From Nocardioides sp. QY071 (GTDB lineage Bacteria; Actinomycetota; Actinomycetes; Propionibacteriales; Nocardioidaceae): 64,000 bases of DNA. A program made the position numbers and the translations under genes. The DNA lies in NCBI RefSeq assembly GCF_029961765.1, contig NZ_CP124681.1, forward strand, positions 1,426,001-1,490,000, in the 5' to 3' direction. This document shows, one piece after another, positions 57,077 through 64,000 of this stretch. The stretch's first letter is position 1. Every line of letters starts with the position of its first letter. The notes beneath the pieces were generated by a model. The model was not told the origin of the DNA, ran no database searches, and was given only the letters and a program-made list of their open reading frames with translations.

Positions 57077-58009
57077 ATGGCCATCGACACCCGACCGCCG
57101 AGCCAGGTACGCCGCACCGGCACCTCCCGCGACCCCGAGCGCGACTCCGGCCGCCCGGCCCGGTCCCTGGTCGTCGCGCTCGTGCTCGCGTCGGCGGCGC
57201 TGATGGTGGTCGACAAGGCCGGGGGCGACGGCTCGCCGGTCGACCCGGTACGCCGCGTGGTGGGCGAGGTCGTCGGCCCCGTCCAGGCCGGCGTGTCCAC
57301 CGTCGTCCGCCCGCTCGTCGACCTGCCCGGCGCGCTCCGGTCCAACGGCTCGCTGCGCGACGACGTCAGCCGGCTCGAGGCCGAGAACGCCGACCTGCGC
57401 AACCAGCTCGGCAAGGCCGGGTACGACGACCAGCGCCTCGCCGACCTCGAGGGGCTGCGCGCCCTGTCCGGTGACATCGGATACGCCCTCGTGCCCGCCC
57501 GGGTGATCGCGATCGGCGCCGCGCAGTCGTTCTCCAGCACGATCACCCTCGACGCCGGGTCCGACGCGGGCCTGCGCCCCGACATGACCGTGATCGCAGC
57601 AGCGGGCCTGGTCGGCCGGATCACCTCGGTCACCGCGCACACCGCCACCGTGCTGCTCATCGTCGACGACACGTCGTCGGTCGGCGGCCGGATCGGCGAC
57701 AACCAGGAGCTCGGCTTCGTGCGCGGCCACGGCACGCTCGGCACCGACGACCGGCTCGAGCTCGAGCTCGCCGACCGCAACGTGGTCCCGAAGGTCGGCC
57801 AGCAGATCGTGACCTGGGGCAGCGAGGGCGGCTCGCCGTACGTCGCCGGGGTTCCGATCGGCACGGTCGGCAAGGTCTACGAGTCGCTGCGGGAGACGTC
57901 GTACCGCGCCGTCATCACGCCGGCGGTCGACTTCACCGCGCTCGACCTGGTCGGCGTCGTGGTGCCCTACGGCACCCAGGGCCGCGTGATCGAGGGAGGC
58001 ACGCAGTGA
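57077..58009 (+). CDS. mreC: Rod-shape-determining protein MreC
   Basis: A 310-residue protein with a cytoplasmic basic tail, one transmembrane helix at about 29-47, a coiled coil (about 95-120, VSRLEAENADLRNQLGKAG), and the MreC double beta-barrel (VIAIGAAQSFSSTITLDAGSDAGL, LVGRITSVTAHTATVLLI, VTWGSEGGSPYVAGVPIGTV). It links MreB with RodA and PBP2 outside the membrane. GGAGGT is eight bases before the ATG but lies in the inverted repeat. Confidence 0.95.
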   Translation: MAIDTRPPSQVRRTGTSRDPERDSGRPARSLVVALVLASAALMVVDKAGGDGSPVDPVRRVVGEVVGPVQAGVSTVVRPLVDLPGALRSNGSLRDDVSRLEAENADLRNQLGKAGYDDQRLADLEGLRALSGDIGYALVPARVIAIGAAQSFSSTITLDAGSDAGLRPDMTVIAAAGLVGRITSVTAHTATVLLIVDDTSSVGGRIGDNQELGFVRGHGTLGTDDRLELELADRNVVPKVGQQIVTWGSEGGSPYVAGVPIGTVGKVYESLRETSYRAVITPAVDFTALDLVGVVVPYGTQGRVIEGGTQ

Positions 58010-58608
58010 ACCGCCGCGGCCGGCTGGTCGCCACCCTCGTCGCCGTCTTCGCCGCGCTGCTGCTGCAGGTGACGGTGCTGCCCAACTTCGCCTGGGACGT
58101 GGGCGGGCTCGGCGTGGTCCCCGACGTCGTGCTGCTCGTCGTGGTCGCGACCGCCGTCGCCACCGACACCCGCTTCGCCACCCTGACCGGCTTCTGGGCC
58201 GGCCTCCTGCTCGACATCGCGCCGCCCGCCGACCACCTCGCCGGCCGTTGGGCGCTCGCTCTCATGGTCGTGGGGTACGTCGTGGGCCGGCTCGTCCACG
58301 ACAACGCCGGCGATGTCGGTGCCGGCAGCCGCTTCGCCCGCGAGGGCGTACGACGACCGCCGCTGCCGCTCGCCCTGGCCGCCGCCGCGGGCGGGTCGTT
58401 CGTCGGCACCTCGGTCTTCGCGCTCACCGGACTGCTGCTGCGCGACTCCAGCGCGGCGATCGGCGACCTGCTGCCCGTGGCGCTGATCGCGCTGGTGCTC
58501 GACGTGGTGGCGGCGCTGGTCGTCGTGCCCGCGACGTTGTGGCTGCTCGAGCGCACCACGAGCGACGGCCTGCCGCGTCCCTCCCAGCGGATCCGGGTGC
58601 GAACGTGA
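58006..58608 (+). CDS. mreD: Rod-shape-determining protein MreD
   Basis: A 200-residue membrane protein with five to six helices (LVATLVAVFAALLLQVTVLPNF, VPDVVLLVVVATAVATD, FWAGLLLDIAPPADHLAGRWAL). It stabilises the elongation complex. GTG start overlaps the mreC stop (GTGA); its own stop overlaps mrdA. MreD orthologues diverge widely and the call rests on size, helices and position. Confidence 0.92.
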   Translation: MNRRGRLVATLVAVFAALLLQVTVLPNFAWDVGGLGVVPDVVLLVVVATAVATDTRFATLTGFWAGLLLDIAPPADHLAGRWALALMVVGYVVGRLVHDNAGDVGAGSRFAREGVRRPPLPLALAAAAGGSFVGTSVFALTGLLLRDSSAAIGDLLPVALIALVLDVVAALVVVPATLWLLERTTSDGLPRPSQRIRVRT

Positions 58609-60734
58609 GCGCAGCCGCATCCCACCGCAGCCGGCTGCGCCTGATCGTCATCCAGACACTGGTCTTCTCGCTGCTGGCCACCCTCGGCGCGCGGCTCTAC
58701 TACCTCCAGGTCGTCTCGGGTGAGCGCTACCAGGGCAAGGCCGCCTCGCAGTCGGTACGCGAGATCGTGGTGCAGCCGCAGCGCGGCCTGATCGTCGACG
58801 CGATGGGCCGCCCGCTGGTGACCAACCGGCTGATCTGGGTGGTCTCGATCGACCGCACCCTGATCGGCAAGATGTCGGCGGCCGACCGCACCGAGCTGCT
58901 GGCCCGCACCTCCGACGCGATCGAGGTCCCGGTCGAGAAGATCGCCGCCAAGCTGCTGCTGTGCGGCGACACCGGCGCGGTCGCCGGCCAGTGCTGGAAC
59001 GGTTCGCCCTACCAGCCCGTCCCGGTCGCGCAGGACGTCAAGGAGGGCGCCGCGCTGCGGATCCTCGAGCAGCCCGAGGACTTCCCGGGCGTGGTGGTCG
59101 ACCGCCAGAGCGTGCGGCAGTACCCCTCGCCGTACGGCATCAACGCGGCCCACCTGCTCGGCTACCTCAGCCCGATCACCAAGGACGAGCTCGAGTCCGC
59201 CGAGGACTCCGGTGACAGCTCGGTCAACGGCGCCTCCGTCGTCGGGCGCGCCGGCGTCGAGAAGGAGTACGACGAGTGGCTGCGCGGGCAGCCCGGCTAC
59301 GACCAGGTCGCCGTCGACTCCAAGGGCCGGGTCCGCGAGGACGTCTCCGGCCTCGAGGCGCAGCCCGGCGACACCCTGGTCACCTCGATCGACGCGAAGG
59401 TGCAGAGCGTGGTCGAGGAGCAGCTCGCGAACATGATCGCGACCCAGCGCCAGACCCGCGACCCGGTCACCAAGCGCAACTTCGAGGCCGACTCCGGTGC
59501 CGCCGTGGTGATGGAGGCGAAGACCGGCCGGATCGTGGCGATGGCCAGCCAGCCGACGTACGACCCCTCGGTGTGGGTCGGTGGGATCACCGACAAGCAG
59601 CTGGCGCGGCTCTACTCCGAGGCGGCCGGCACGCCGCTGCTCGCCCGCTCCTTCCAGGGACAGTTCGCGCCGGGCTCGACCTGGAAGCCGTTCATGACCG
59701 TCGGTGCGCTGACCCACGGCTACTCGCCCTCCACGGTGCTGCCGTGCTCGTCGGCCGTGCAGATCGGCAATCGCGCCTTCCACAACCACGAGTCGGCGGC
59801 GTACGGCCCGATCACCTTCGCCCGAGCGCTCGAGGTCTCCTGCAACACCTTCTTCTTCCAGGTCGGCATGCACTTCTGGCAGACCCTCGGCTCCGACCCC
59901 GACGACGCGAAGGCCAAGGACCCGCTGGTCGAGCAGGCCGAGAGGTTCGGCTTCGGCGAGCGCACCGGCGTCGACCTGCCGGGCGAGGCCTCGGGCCGGG
60001 TCGCGGACCGCAAGTGGAAGCGCAAGTACTACGAGTCGATGAAGGGCTACTACTGCGGCATCGCCCACAAGCCGCAGGACACCAAGACCTCGGACTTCGT
60101 CTACAAGTTCGCCCGCGAGTTCTGCGTCGAGGGCTGGAAGTACAAGATCAGCGACGCCGCCAACTTCGCGATCGGCCAGGGCGACACCATCGTGACGCCG
60201 CTGCAGCTGGCGCGCGGGTATGCCGCCATCTCCAACGGCGGCACGCTGTGGGAGCCCCGGGTCGGCAAGGCGATCGTCTCGCCCGAGGGCAAGGTGATCC
60301 GCGAGATCGAGCCGACGAAGGAGCGCAAGCTCAAGATCCCGGCCTCGGTGCTCAGCTACCTCGACGAGGCGCTGCAGGGCGTCGCCCTGCGCGGCACGAT
60401 GAACTGGAAGCTGCAGGGCTTCCCGCTCGACAAGGTCCGGATCCGCGCCAAGACCGGCTCGGCGGAGGTCTACGGCAAGCAGTCGACGGGCTGGGTCGCG
60501 TCCTACACCAAGGACTACGTGGTCGTGATGATGATGAGCCAGGGCGGCACGGGCTCCGGCTCGACCGGTGCGGGCGTCCGGGCGATCTGGGAGGCGCTGT
60601 ACGGCGTCGACGGCGACCAGGTCGACCCCGGCAAGGCCACGATCCCCGGCGTCACGCCGCCGGCCCAGCTGCCGACGTTCGGCGACGACGGCTCGATCCT
60701 CCCGCCGGCGCGGGCGAAGGGTGGCGACCAGTGA
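58605..60734 (+). CDS. mrdA: Penicillin-binding protein 2, elongation transpeptidase
   Basis: A 709-residue class B PBP. N-terminal anchor helix at about 12-34; PBP dimer domain (QPQRGLIVDAMGRPLVTNR, then GYLSPITKDEL, GRAGVEKEYDEWLRG). Transpeptidase motifs: S358-T-W-K361 (FAPGSTWKPF), S412-C-N414, and KTGSAE near residue 620. It cross-links new lateral wall together with RodA, whose gene overlaps by four bases. An insert with paired Cys (YYCGIAH...FCVEGW) before the last motif is notable and could be disulfide-bonded. Confidence 0.96.
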   Translation: MSAAASHRSRLRLIVIQTLVFSLLATLGARLYYLQVVSGERYQGKAASQSVREIVVQPQRGLIVDAMGRPLVTNRLIWVVSIDRTLIGKMSAADRTELLARTSDAIEVPVEKIAAKLLLCGDTGAVAGQCWNGSPYQPVPVAQDVKEGAALRILEQPEDFPGVVVDRQSVRQYPSPYGINAAHLLGYLSPITKDELESAEDSGDSSVNGASVVGRAGVEKEYDEWLRGQPGYDQVAVDSKGRVREDVSGLEAQPGDTLVTSIDAKVQSVVEEQLANMIATQRQTRDPVTKRNFEADSGAAVVMEAKTGRIVAMASQPTYDPSVWVGGITDKQLARLYSEAAGTPLLARSFQGQFAPGSTWKPFMTVGALTHGYSPSTVLPCSSAVQIGNRAFHNHESAAYGPITFARALEVSCNTFFFQVGMHFWQTLGSDPDDAKAKDPLVEQAERFGFGERTGVDLPGEASGRVADRKWKRKYYESMKGYYCGIAHKPQDTKTSDFVYKFAREFCVEGWKYKISDAANFAIGQGDTIVTPLQLARGYAAISNGGTLWEPRVGKAIVSPEGKVIREIEPTKERKLKIPASVLSYLDEALQGVALRGTMNWKLQGFPLDKVRIRAKTGSAEVYGKQSTGWVASYTKDYVVVMMMSQGGTGSGSTGAGVRAIWEALYGVDGDQVDPGKATIPGVTPPAQLPTFGDDGSILPPARAKGGDQ

Positions 60735-61960
60735 GCAACCGGATCCCCGGCCGCGGCCAGGCCAGCACCCGCCGTACGACGGCCTCCCGGCGCGTCGGGC
60801 GCCTGCAGTGGGCCGACCTCGACCTGGTCATGCTCGGCGCCGTCCTCGTCCTGTCGCTGCTCGGCTGCCTGCTGATCTGGTCGGCCACCCTCGAGCGCGA
60901 CGACCTCACCGGTGGCGACACCCGGGCCTTCCTGGTCAAGCAGGTCGTCAACGTCGTGATCGGGGTCGGTCTGATGCTGTTGGTGGTGGTCACCGACCAC
61001 CGCTGGGTGCGGATCCTCGCGCCGATCGGCTACCTCGTCGCGATCGGCGGGCTGGTGCTCGTGCTCGTGATGGGCTCGACGATCAACGGCTCCCGCTCGT
61101 GGCTGATCCTCGGCGGGATGTCCTTCCAGCCCTCCGAGCTGGCCAAGCTCGCCGTCGTGGTCGGCATGGCGCTGGTCGTCGCCGAACGCAGCGAGGGCCG
61201 CTGGCGCGACCGCGTAGGCACCGCCGACGTGCTGCTCATGCTGCTGGTCGCCGGCGTACCCGCCGTGCTGATCCTGACCCAGCCCGACCTCGGCACCATG
61301 CTCGTGCTCACCGCCACCGTCTTCGGCGTGATCGCGGCCTCCGGTGCCCACCGGCGCTGGCTGCTGCTGCTCGCCGGTGGCGGCGTGCTGGCGGCGGTCG
61401 CGGCGGTGTCGAGCGGGATGCTGAAGGAGTACCAGGTCGACCGGTTCCTCGCCTTCACCAACCCCGCGCTCGACCCGAAGGGGGCCGGCTACAACGTCGA
61501 GCAGGCCCGGATCGCGGTCGGCAACGGTGGCCTGTTCGGGCAGGGGCTGTTCCACGGCTCGCAGACCCAGTCCGGCTTCGTCCCCGAGCAGCACACCGAC
61601 TTCGTGTTCACCGTCGCCGGCGAGGAGCTCGGCCTGGTCGGCGCCGCGCTGGTCGTGGCCCTGCTCGGCGTCGTGCTGTGGCGCGCGCTGCGCATCGCCA
61701 CCCGCACCGACGACGTCTTCGGCCGCATCGCCGCGGCCGGCATCGCCTGCTGGTTCGGCTTCCAGGCCTTCCAGAACATCGGCATGTGCCTCGGCATCAT
61801 GCCCGTCACCGGCGTCCCGCTGCCGTTCGTGTCGTACGGCGGCTCGTCCATGTTCGCCGGGATGCTCGCCGTCGGGCTGCTCCAGAACATCCACCTGCGC
61901 ACCCTCTCCGCGCCCGCGTCGCGACTCGCGGCCCAGCAGCGGGTGCTCGTCCGGGGCTGA
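60731..61960 (+). CDS. rodA: Rod-shape SEDS glycosyltransferase RodA
   Basis: A 409-residue SEDS protein with ten predicted helices after a basic tail. INGSRSWLILGGMSFQPSELAKLAVVV (in part), VLILTQPDLGTMLVL, GLFGQGLFHGSQTQSGFVPEQHTDFVFTVAGEELG (catalytic Asp in EQHTDF) and VTGVPLPFVSYGGSSM are diagnostic. It polymerises glycan strands with PBP2. GTG start overlaps mrdA. A hairpin follows directly. Confidence 0.96.
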   Translation: MSNRIPGRGQASTRRTTASRRVGRLQWADLDLVMLGAVLVLSLLGCLLIWSATLERDDLTGGDTRAFLVKQVVNVVIGVGLMLLVVVTDHRWVRILAPIGYLVAIGGLVLVLVMGSTINGSRSWLILGGMSFQPSELAKLAVVVGMALVVAERSEGRWRDRVGTADVLLMLLVAGVPAVLILTQPDLGTMLVLTATVFGVIAASGAHRRWLLLLAGGGVLAAVAAVSSGMLKEYQVDRFLAFTNPALDPKGAGYNVEQARIAVGNGGLFGQGLFHGSQTQSGFVPEQHTDFVFTVAGEELGLVGAALVVALLGVVLWRALRIATRTDDVFGRIAAAGIACWFGFQAFQNIGMCLGIMPVTGVPLPFVSYGGSSMFAGMLAVGLLQNIHLRTLSAPASRLAAQQRVLVRG

Positions 61961-61964
61961 TGGA

Positions 61965-62033
61965 GTACGTCGCAACTACCGAATTCGTCGTGGTGCGGCC
62001 CATCTCACGACATATCCGGTAGTTGCGACGTAC
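61965..62033. terminator. Hairpin after rodA with conserved core
   Basis: GTACGTCGCAACTACCG (61965-61981) pairs perfectly with 62017-62033; GTCGTG (61987-61992) pairs with CACGAC (62006-62011) further in. It begins four bases after the rodA stop and probably ends the mreBCD-mrdA-rodA operon. The inner sequence TCGTG..CGGCC.AT.TCAC recurs in the hairpin at 42032-42104. Confidence 0.7.
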
Positions 62034-62053
62034 GTACCCGACCACGCATCCGG

Positions 62054-62059
62054 CAGGAT
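62054..62059 (+). promoter_or_regulatory. -10-like CAGGAT before the 62066 gene
   Basis: CAGGAT ends six bases before the GTG at 62066, in leaderless spacing; sequence match is weak. Confidence 0.3.
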
Positions 62060-62065
62060 GGGGCC

Positions 62066-62611
62066 GTGCTGACCGTCCGCCGTGCGCCGCGCTCCCGCGT
62101 GCGTCTCTCGGCGACGCTCGGCAGCCTCGAGAGCGTGACCGCGCTGGTCCTGGCCCACCTGGCGGCCGGGGGAGAGGTCCCGTCGGTCGGCTGGCTGGCC
62201 GCCTTCGCCGTCCTCGTGTACGGCGCCAGCACCGTCGTGCTGCGCGAGCGCGCCAGCGTCCGGGTGGTCCTGCCGGGCCTCCTGGCGGCCCAGGTGCTCG
62301 GCCACGCGTGGCTGGTCGCCCTGGCCCCCGCCCAGCACCCCGGCCACGAGCACGCGGCGTCGGCCTTCCTCGGGCTCACCCCGGTGATGCTGGGCGCCCA
62401 CCTGCTGGCGGCCGTGGTCACCGGCGTCATGTGGGTGCTGCGCCGCCGGGCCGTGGAGGTGCTGCTGGGCTGGACCGAGCAGGGCGTCGTACCTCCTCCT
62501 GCGCCGCGCCGCACCGGCCCACCGGCACTGCGACGCACCCGCACCGCGCGCGAGCACCGTGCCCTCGCCCCGACCCGTGGTCCGCCGGCGGACTCTCTCG
62601 CGATCGCCTGA
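62066..62611 (+). CDS. Hypothetical membrane protein in a copper locus
   Basis: A 181-residue protein with about four helices (VTALVLAHLAAGG, WLAAFAVLVYGASTVVL, VLPGLLAAQVLGHAWLVAL, LTPVMLGAHLLAAVVTGVMWVL). A His-rich loop, HPGHEHAASAF, and a basic disordered tail stand out. I do not recognise a family. It precedes ycnI and a copC-type gene on the same strand, so the His cluster may bind copper. Confidence 0.65.
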   Translation: MLTVRRAPRSRVRLSATLGSLESVTALVLAHLAAGGEVPSVGWLAAFAVLVYGASTVVLRERASVRVVLPGLLAAQVLGHAWLVALAPAQHPGHEHAASAFLGLTPVMLGAHLLAAVVTGVMWVLRRRAVEVLLGWTEQGVVPPPAPRRTGPPALRRTRTAREHRALAPTRGPPADSLAIA

Positions 62612-62682
62612 CTCCCTGACTCAGCGGGAGGCAGGCCGTTCGCCGCGCCCCCGAACACCCGAGTCAACCGAGAGAGACATCC

Positions 62683-63408
62683 ATGCAGATCCGACGCTTC
62701 ACCCTGCCCACCCTCGGCGCCACCGCGGCGCTCGGCATCGTCGCCCTGACCGCCGGCGCCGCGAGCGCCCACGTCAGCGTGTCGCCCGACACCACTGCAG
62801 CCGGCTCGTACGCCGTCCTCACCTTCAGCGTGCCCCACGGCTGTGAGGGGTCGCCGACGACCAAGGTGGCCATCCAGATGCCTGAGGACGTCCCGCAGGT
62901 CACGCCGACCGTCAACCCGAACTGGACCGTCGAGAAGGTCAGCGAGAAGCTCGCCGAACCGCTGAAGGACGCCCACGGCAACGAGATCACCGAGCGGGTC
63001 AGCCAGGTGGTCTACACCGCGAAGACCCCGCTGGCCGACGGCTACCGCGACACCCTCGCGCTGTCGCTGCAGCTGCCCGAGAAGGTGGGCGAGACCCTCA
63101 CCTTCCCGGTGCTGCAGACCTGCGAGAAGGGCGAGACCGCCTGGAACGAGACCCCGGCCGAGGGCCAGGACGAGGAGGAGCTGGAGAACCCGGCGCCTGC
63201 CCTGACCGTCACCGAGGCCAGCGCCGAGGGCCACCACGGCGGCGCGGCGGAGTCCGACGAGAAGGCCGACGACACCGCCACCGCGAAGGCCGACGCCGCG
63301 GACGACGAGGGCGACGGCAACGGCCTCGCCATCGGCGGCCTGGTCGCCGGCATCGGCGGCCTCGCGCTCGGCGGCCTCGCCCTGGCCCGCTCCGGCAAGA
63401 AGGCCTGA
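62683..63408 (+). CDS. ycnI: YcnI-family (DUF1775) copper-binding exported protein
   Basis: A 241-residue exported protein. The signal peptide ends ASA before His30, so the mature protein begins HVSVSPDTTAAGSYAVLTF; this N-terminal His is the Cu(II) ligand in YcnI. VPHGCEGSPTTKVAIQMPE, TVNPNWTVEKVSE and VVYTAKTPLADGYRDTLALSLQLP follow the family. A His-containing acidic linker leads to a C-terminal transmembrane helix (GLAIGGLVAGIGGLALGGLAL) and KK end. Seven bases before the next gene. Confidence 0.93.
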   Translation: MQIRRFTLPTLGATAALGIVALTAGAASAHVSVSPDTTAAGSYAVLTFSVPHGCEGSPTTKVAIQMPEDVPQVTPTVNPNWTVEKVSEKLAEPLKDAHGNEITERVSQVVYTAKTPLADGYRDTLALSLQLPEKVGETLTFPVLQTCEKGETAWNETPAEGQDEEELENPAPALTVTEASAEGHHGGAAESDEKADDTATAKADAADDEGDGNGLAIGGLVAGIGGLALGGLALARSGKKA

Positions 63409-63415
63409 GGGCCCG

Positions 63416-64000
63416 ATGATGCGGCGTGTGCCGGCGTACCTGCTCGCGGTCCTGGTCGCCGTCCTGACGGTGGTCGGGACCGCGGGGCCGGCGTCGGCAC
63501 ACGCCACCCTCGTCTCCACCGACCCCGCCGAGGGGACGGTCCTGCCCGAGGCGCCGAGCGAGGTGAGCTTCACCTTCGACGAGCCGGTCCAGCTCGTTCC
63601 CGACGGCCTGCTCGCCTTCGACGCCGCGGGCAAGCGGGTCGACGTCGAGGCGTCCGCCAAGGGCGTCGAGGTGACCGGGCGGCTGCCGGGCGAGCTCGAC
63701 AACGGGACCTACGTCGTCACCTGGCGCGTGGTCTCCGCCGACGGCCACCCGATCGCCGGCTCGCTCACCTTCCACGTCGGAGCACCCAGCCCGAAGGTCG
63801 TCCCGCCCCAGACCGGCCCGGCCGACCCGGGCGCGGTGCCGACCGTGCAGGGCATCGTGCACGGCCTCGACTACACCGCACTGCTCCTGGCCGGCGGGCT
63901 GGCGCTCTTCCTGGCCTGGACCGCACGCGGTGTCCGCCTGCCCGATGACGTACGACGACGCCTGGTGCGCGTGCTCCGCGGCAGCGCACTGGTGGCGGTG
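63416..64000 (+). CDS. CopC/CopD copper-resistance protein (3' end outside window)
   Basis: The frame is open to the right edge, 195 codons so far. A signal peptide ends PASA, and the mature chain begins HATLVSTDPAEGTVLPEAPSEVSFTFDEPV, the CopC fold with its copper-binding N-terminal His. YVVTWRVVSADGHPIAGSLTFHVG is the closing CopC strand with the second His ligand. A Pro-rich linker then leads to a first helix, LDYTALLLAGGLALFLAW, as in CopC-CopD fusions. ATG 63416 or 63419 is the start. Lies eight bases after ycnI, in the same operon. Confidence 0.9.
   Translation, partial: MMRRVPAYLLAVLVAVLTVVGTAGPASAHATLVSTDPAEGTVLPEAPSEVSFTFDEPVQLVPDGLLAFDAAGKRVDVEASAKGVEVTGRLPGELDNGTYVVTWRVVSADGHPIAGSLTFHVGAPSPKVVPPQTGPADPGAVPTVQGIVHGLDYTALLLAGGLALFLAWTARGVRLPDDVRRRLVRVLRGSALVAV

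Overview
This is a 64 kb chromosomal window from a high-GC actinobacterium. It most resembles Nocardioides or a related member of the Propionibacteriales. That placement is inferred from gene order and base composition; there is no rRNA gene to confirm it. GTG starts are common, GTGA/ATGA start-stop overlaps are abundant, and the blocks manC-fbiB-fbiA-whiB2-(zincin)-DUF3499-manB-SIS, ahcY-mtrA-mtrB-lpqB-comF-hpf and ndk...mreBCD-mrdA-rodA are classic actinobacterial synteny. I found no tRNA, rRNA, CRISPR, phage or insertion sequence.

Layout. 0-17 kb holds a cut-off peptidoglycan amidase, GDP-mannose genes (manC, manB, a SIS isomerase-like protein), late coenzyme F420 genes (fbiA, fbiB), whiB2, a large membrane glycosyltransferase with a DUF5719 partner, and small conserved proteins. 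17-20 kb holds a type-2 lumazine synthase behind an intact FMN riboswitch, and a DUF222/HNH endonuclease. 20-30 kb holds ahcY, the MtrAB-LpqB envelope-stress system, comF, hpf, an orphan LuxR-type regulator and a YcaQ/AlkZ-type glycosylase. A 268-nt sequence upstream of hpf looks like a raiA-type structured RNA.

30-42 kb is an accessory catabolic module. A five-gene branched-chain-amino-acid-type ABC importer (livKHMGF) runs straight into a 2-oxoacid:ferredoxin oxidoreductase operon (korG-korA-korB-gntR-korD-fdxA). Divergent from livK is an operon of two alcohol dehydrogenase-type proteins and an acyl-CoA synthetase. An AT-rich 13-mer (WATTCAAAATWCA) occurs at both the liv and the kor promoters, which suggests that the GntR regulator inside the kor operon controls uptake and oxidation together. 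42-54 kb is a complete mce lipid importer (two YrbE permeases, six Mce proteins) followed in the same direction by an acyl-CoA ligase and an aldehyde dehydrogenase. A divergent MerR regulator shares a TGACAGT-N3-ACTGTCA operator with it.

54-64 kb holds a protein phosphatase, ndk, the rod-shape/elongation cluster (mreB, mreC, mreD, mrdA, rodA), and the start of a copper locus (a membrane protein, YcnI, and CopC cut by the window edge). Many genes have a -10 hexamer of TANNNT type (often TAGGGT) ending 6-9 bases before the start codon, so leaderless transcription looks widespread. The intergenic regions also carry several hairpin repeats, including a two-copy dispersed element, and a very long inverted repeat that would hide the mreC ribosome-binding site.
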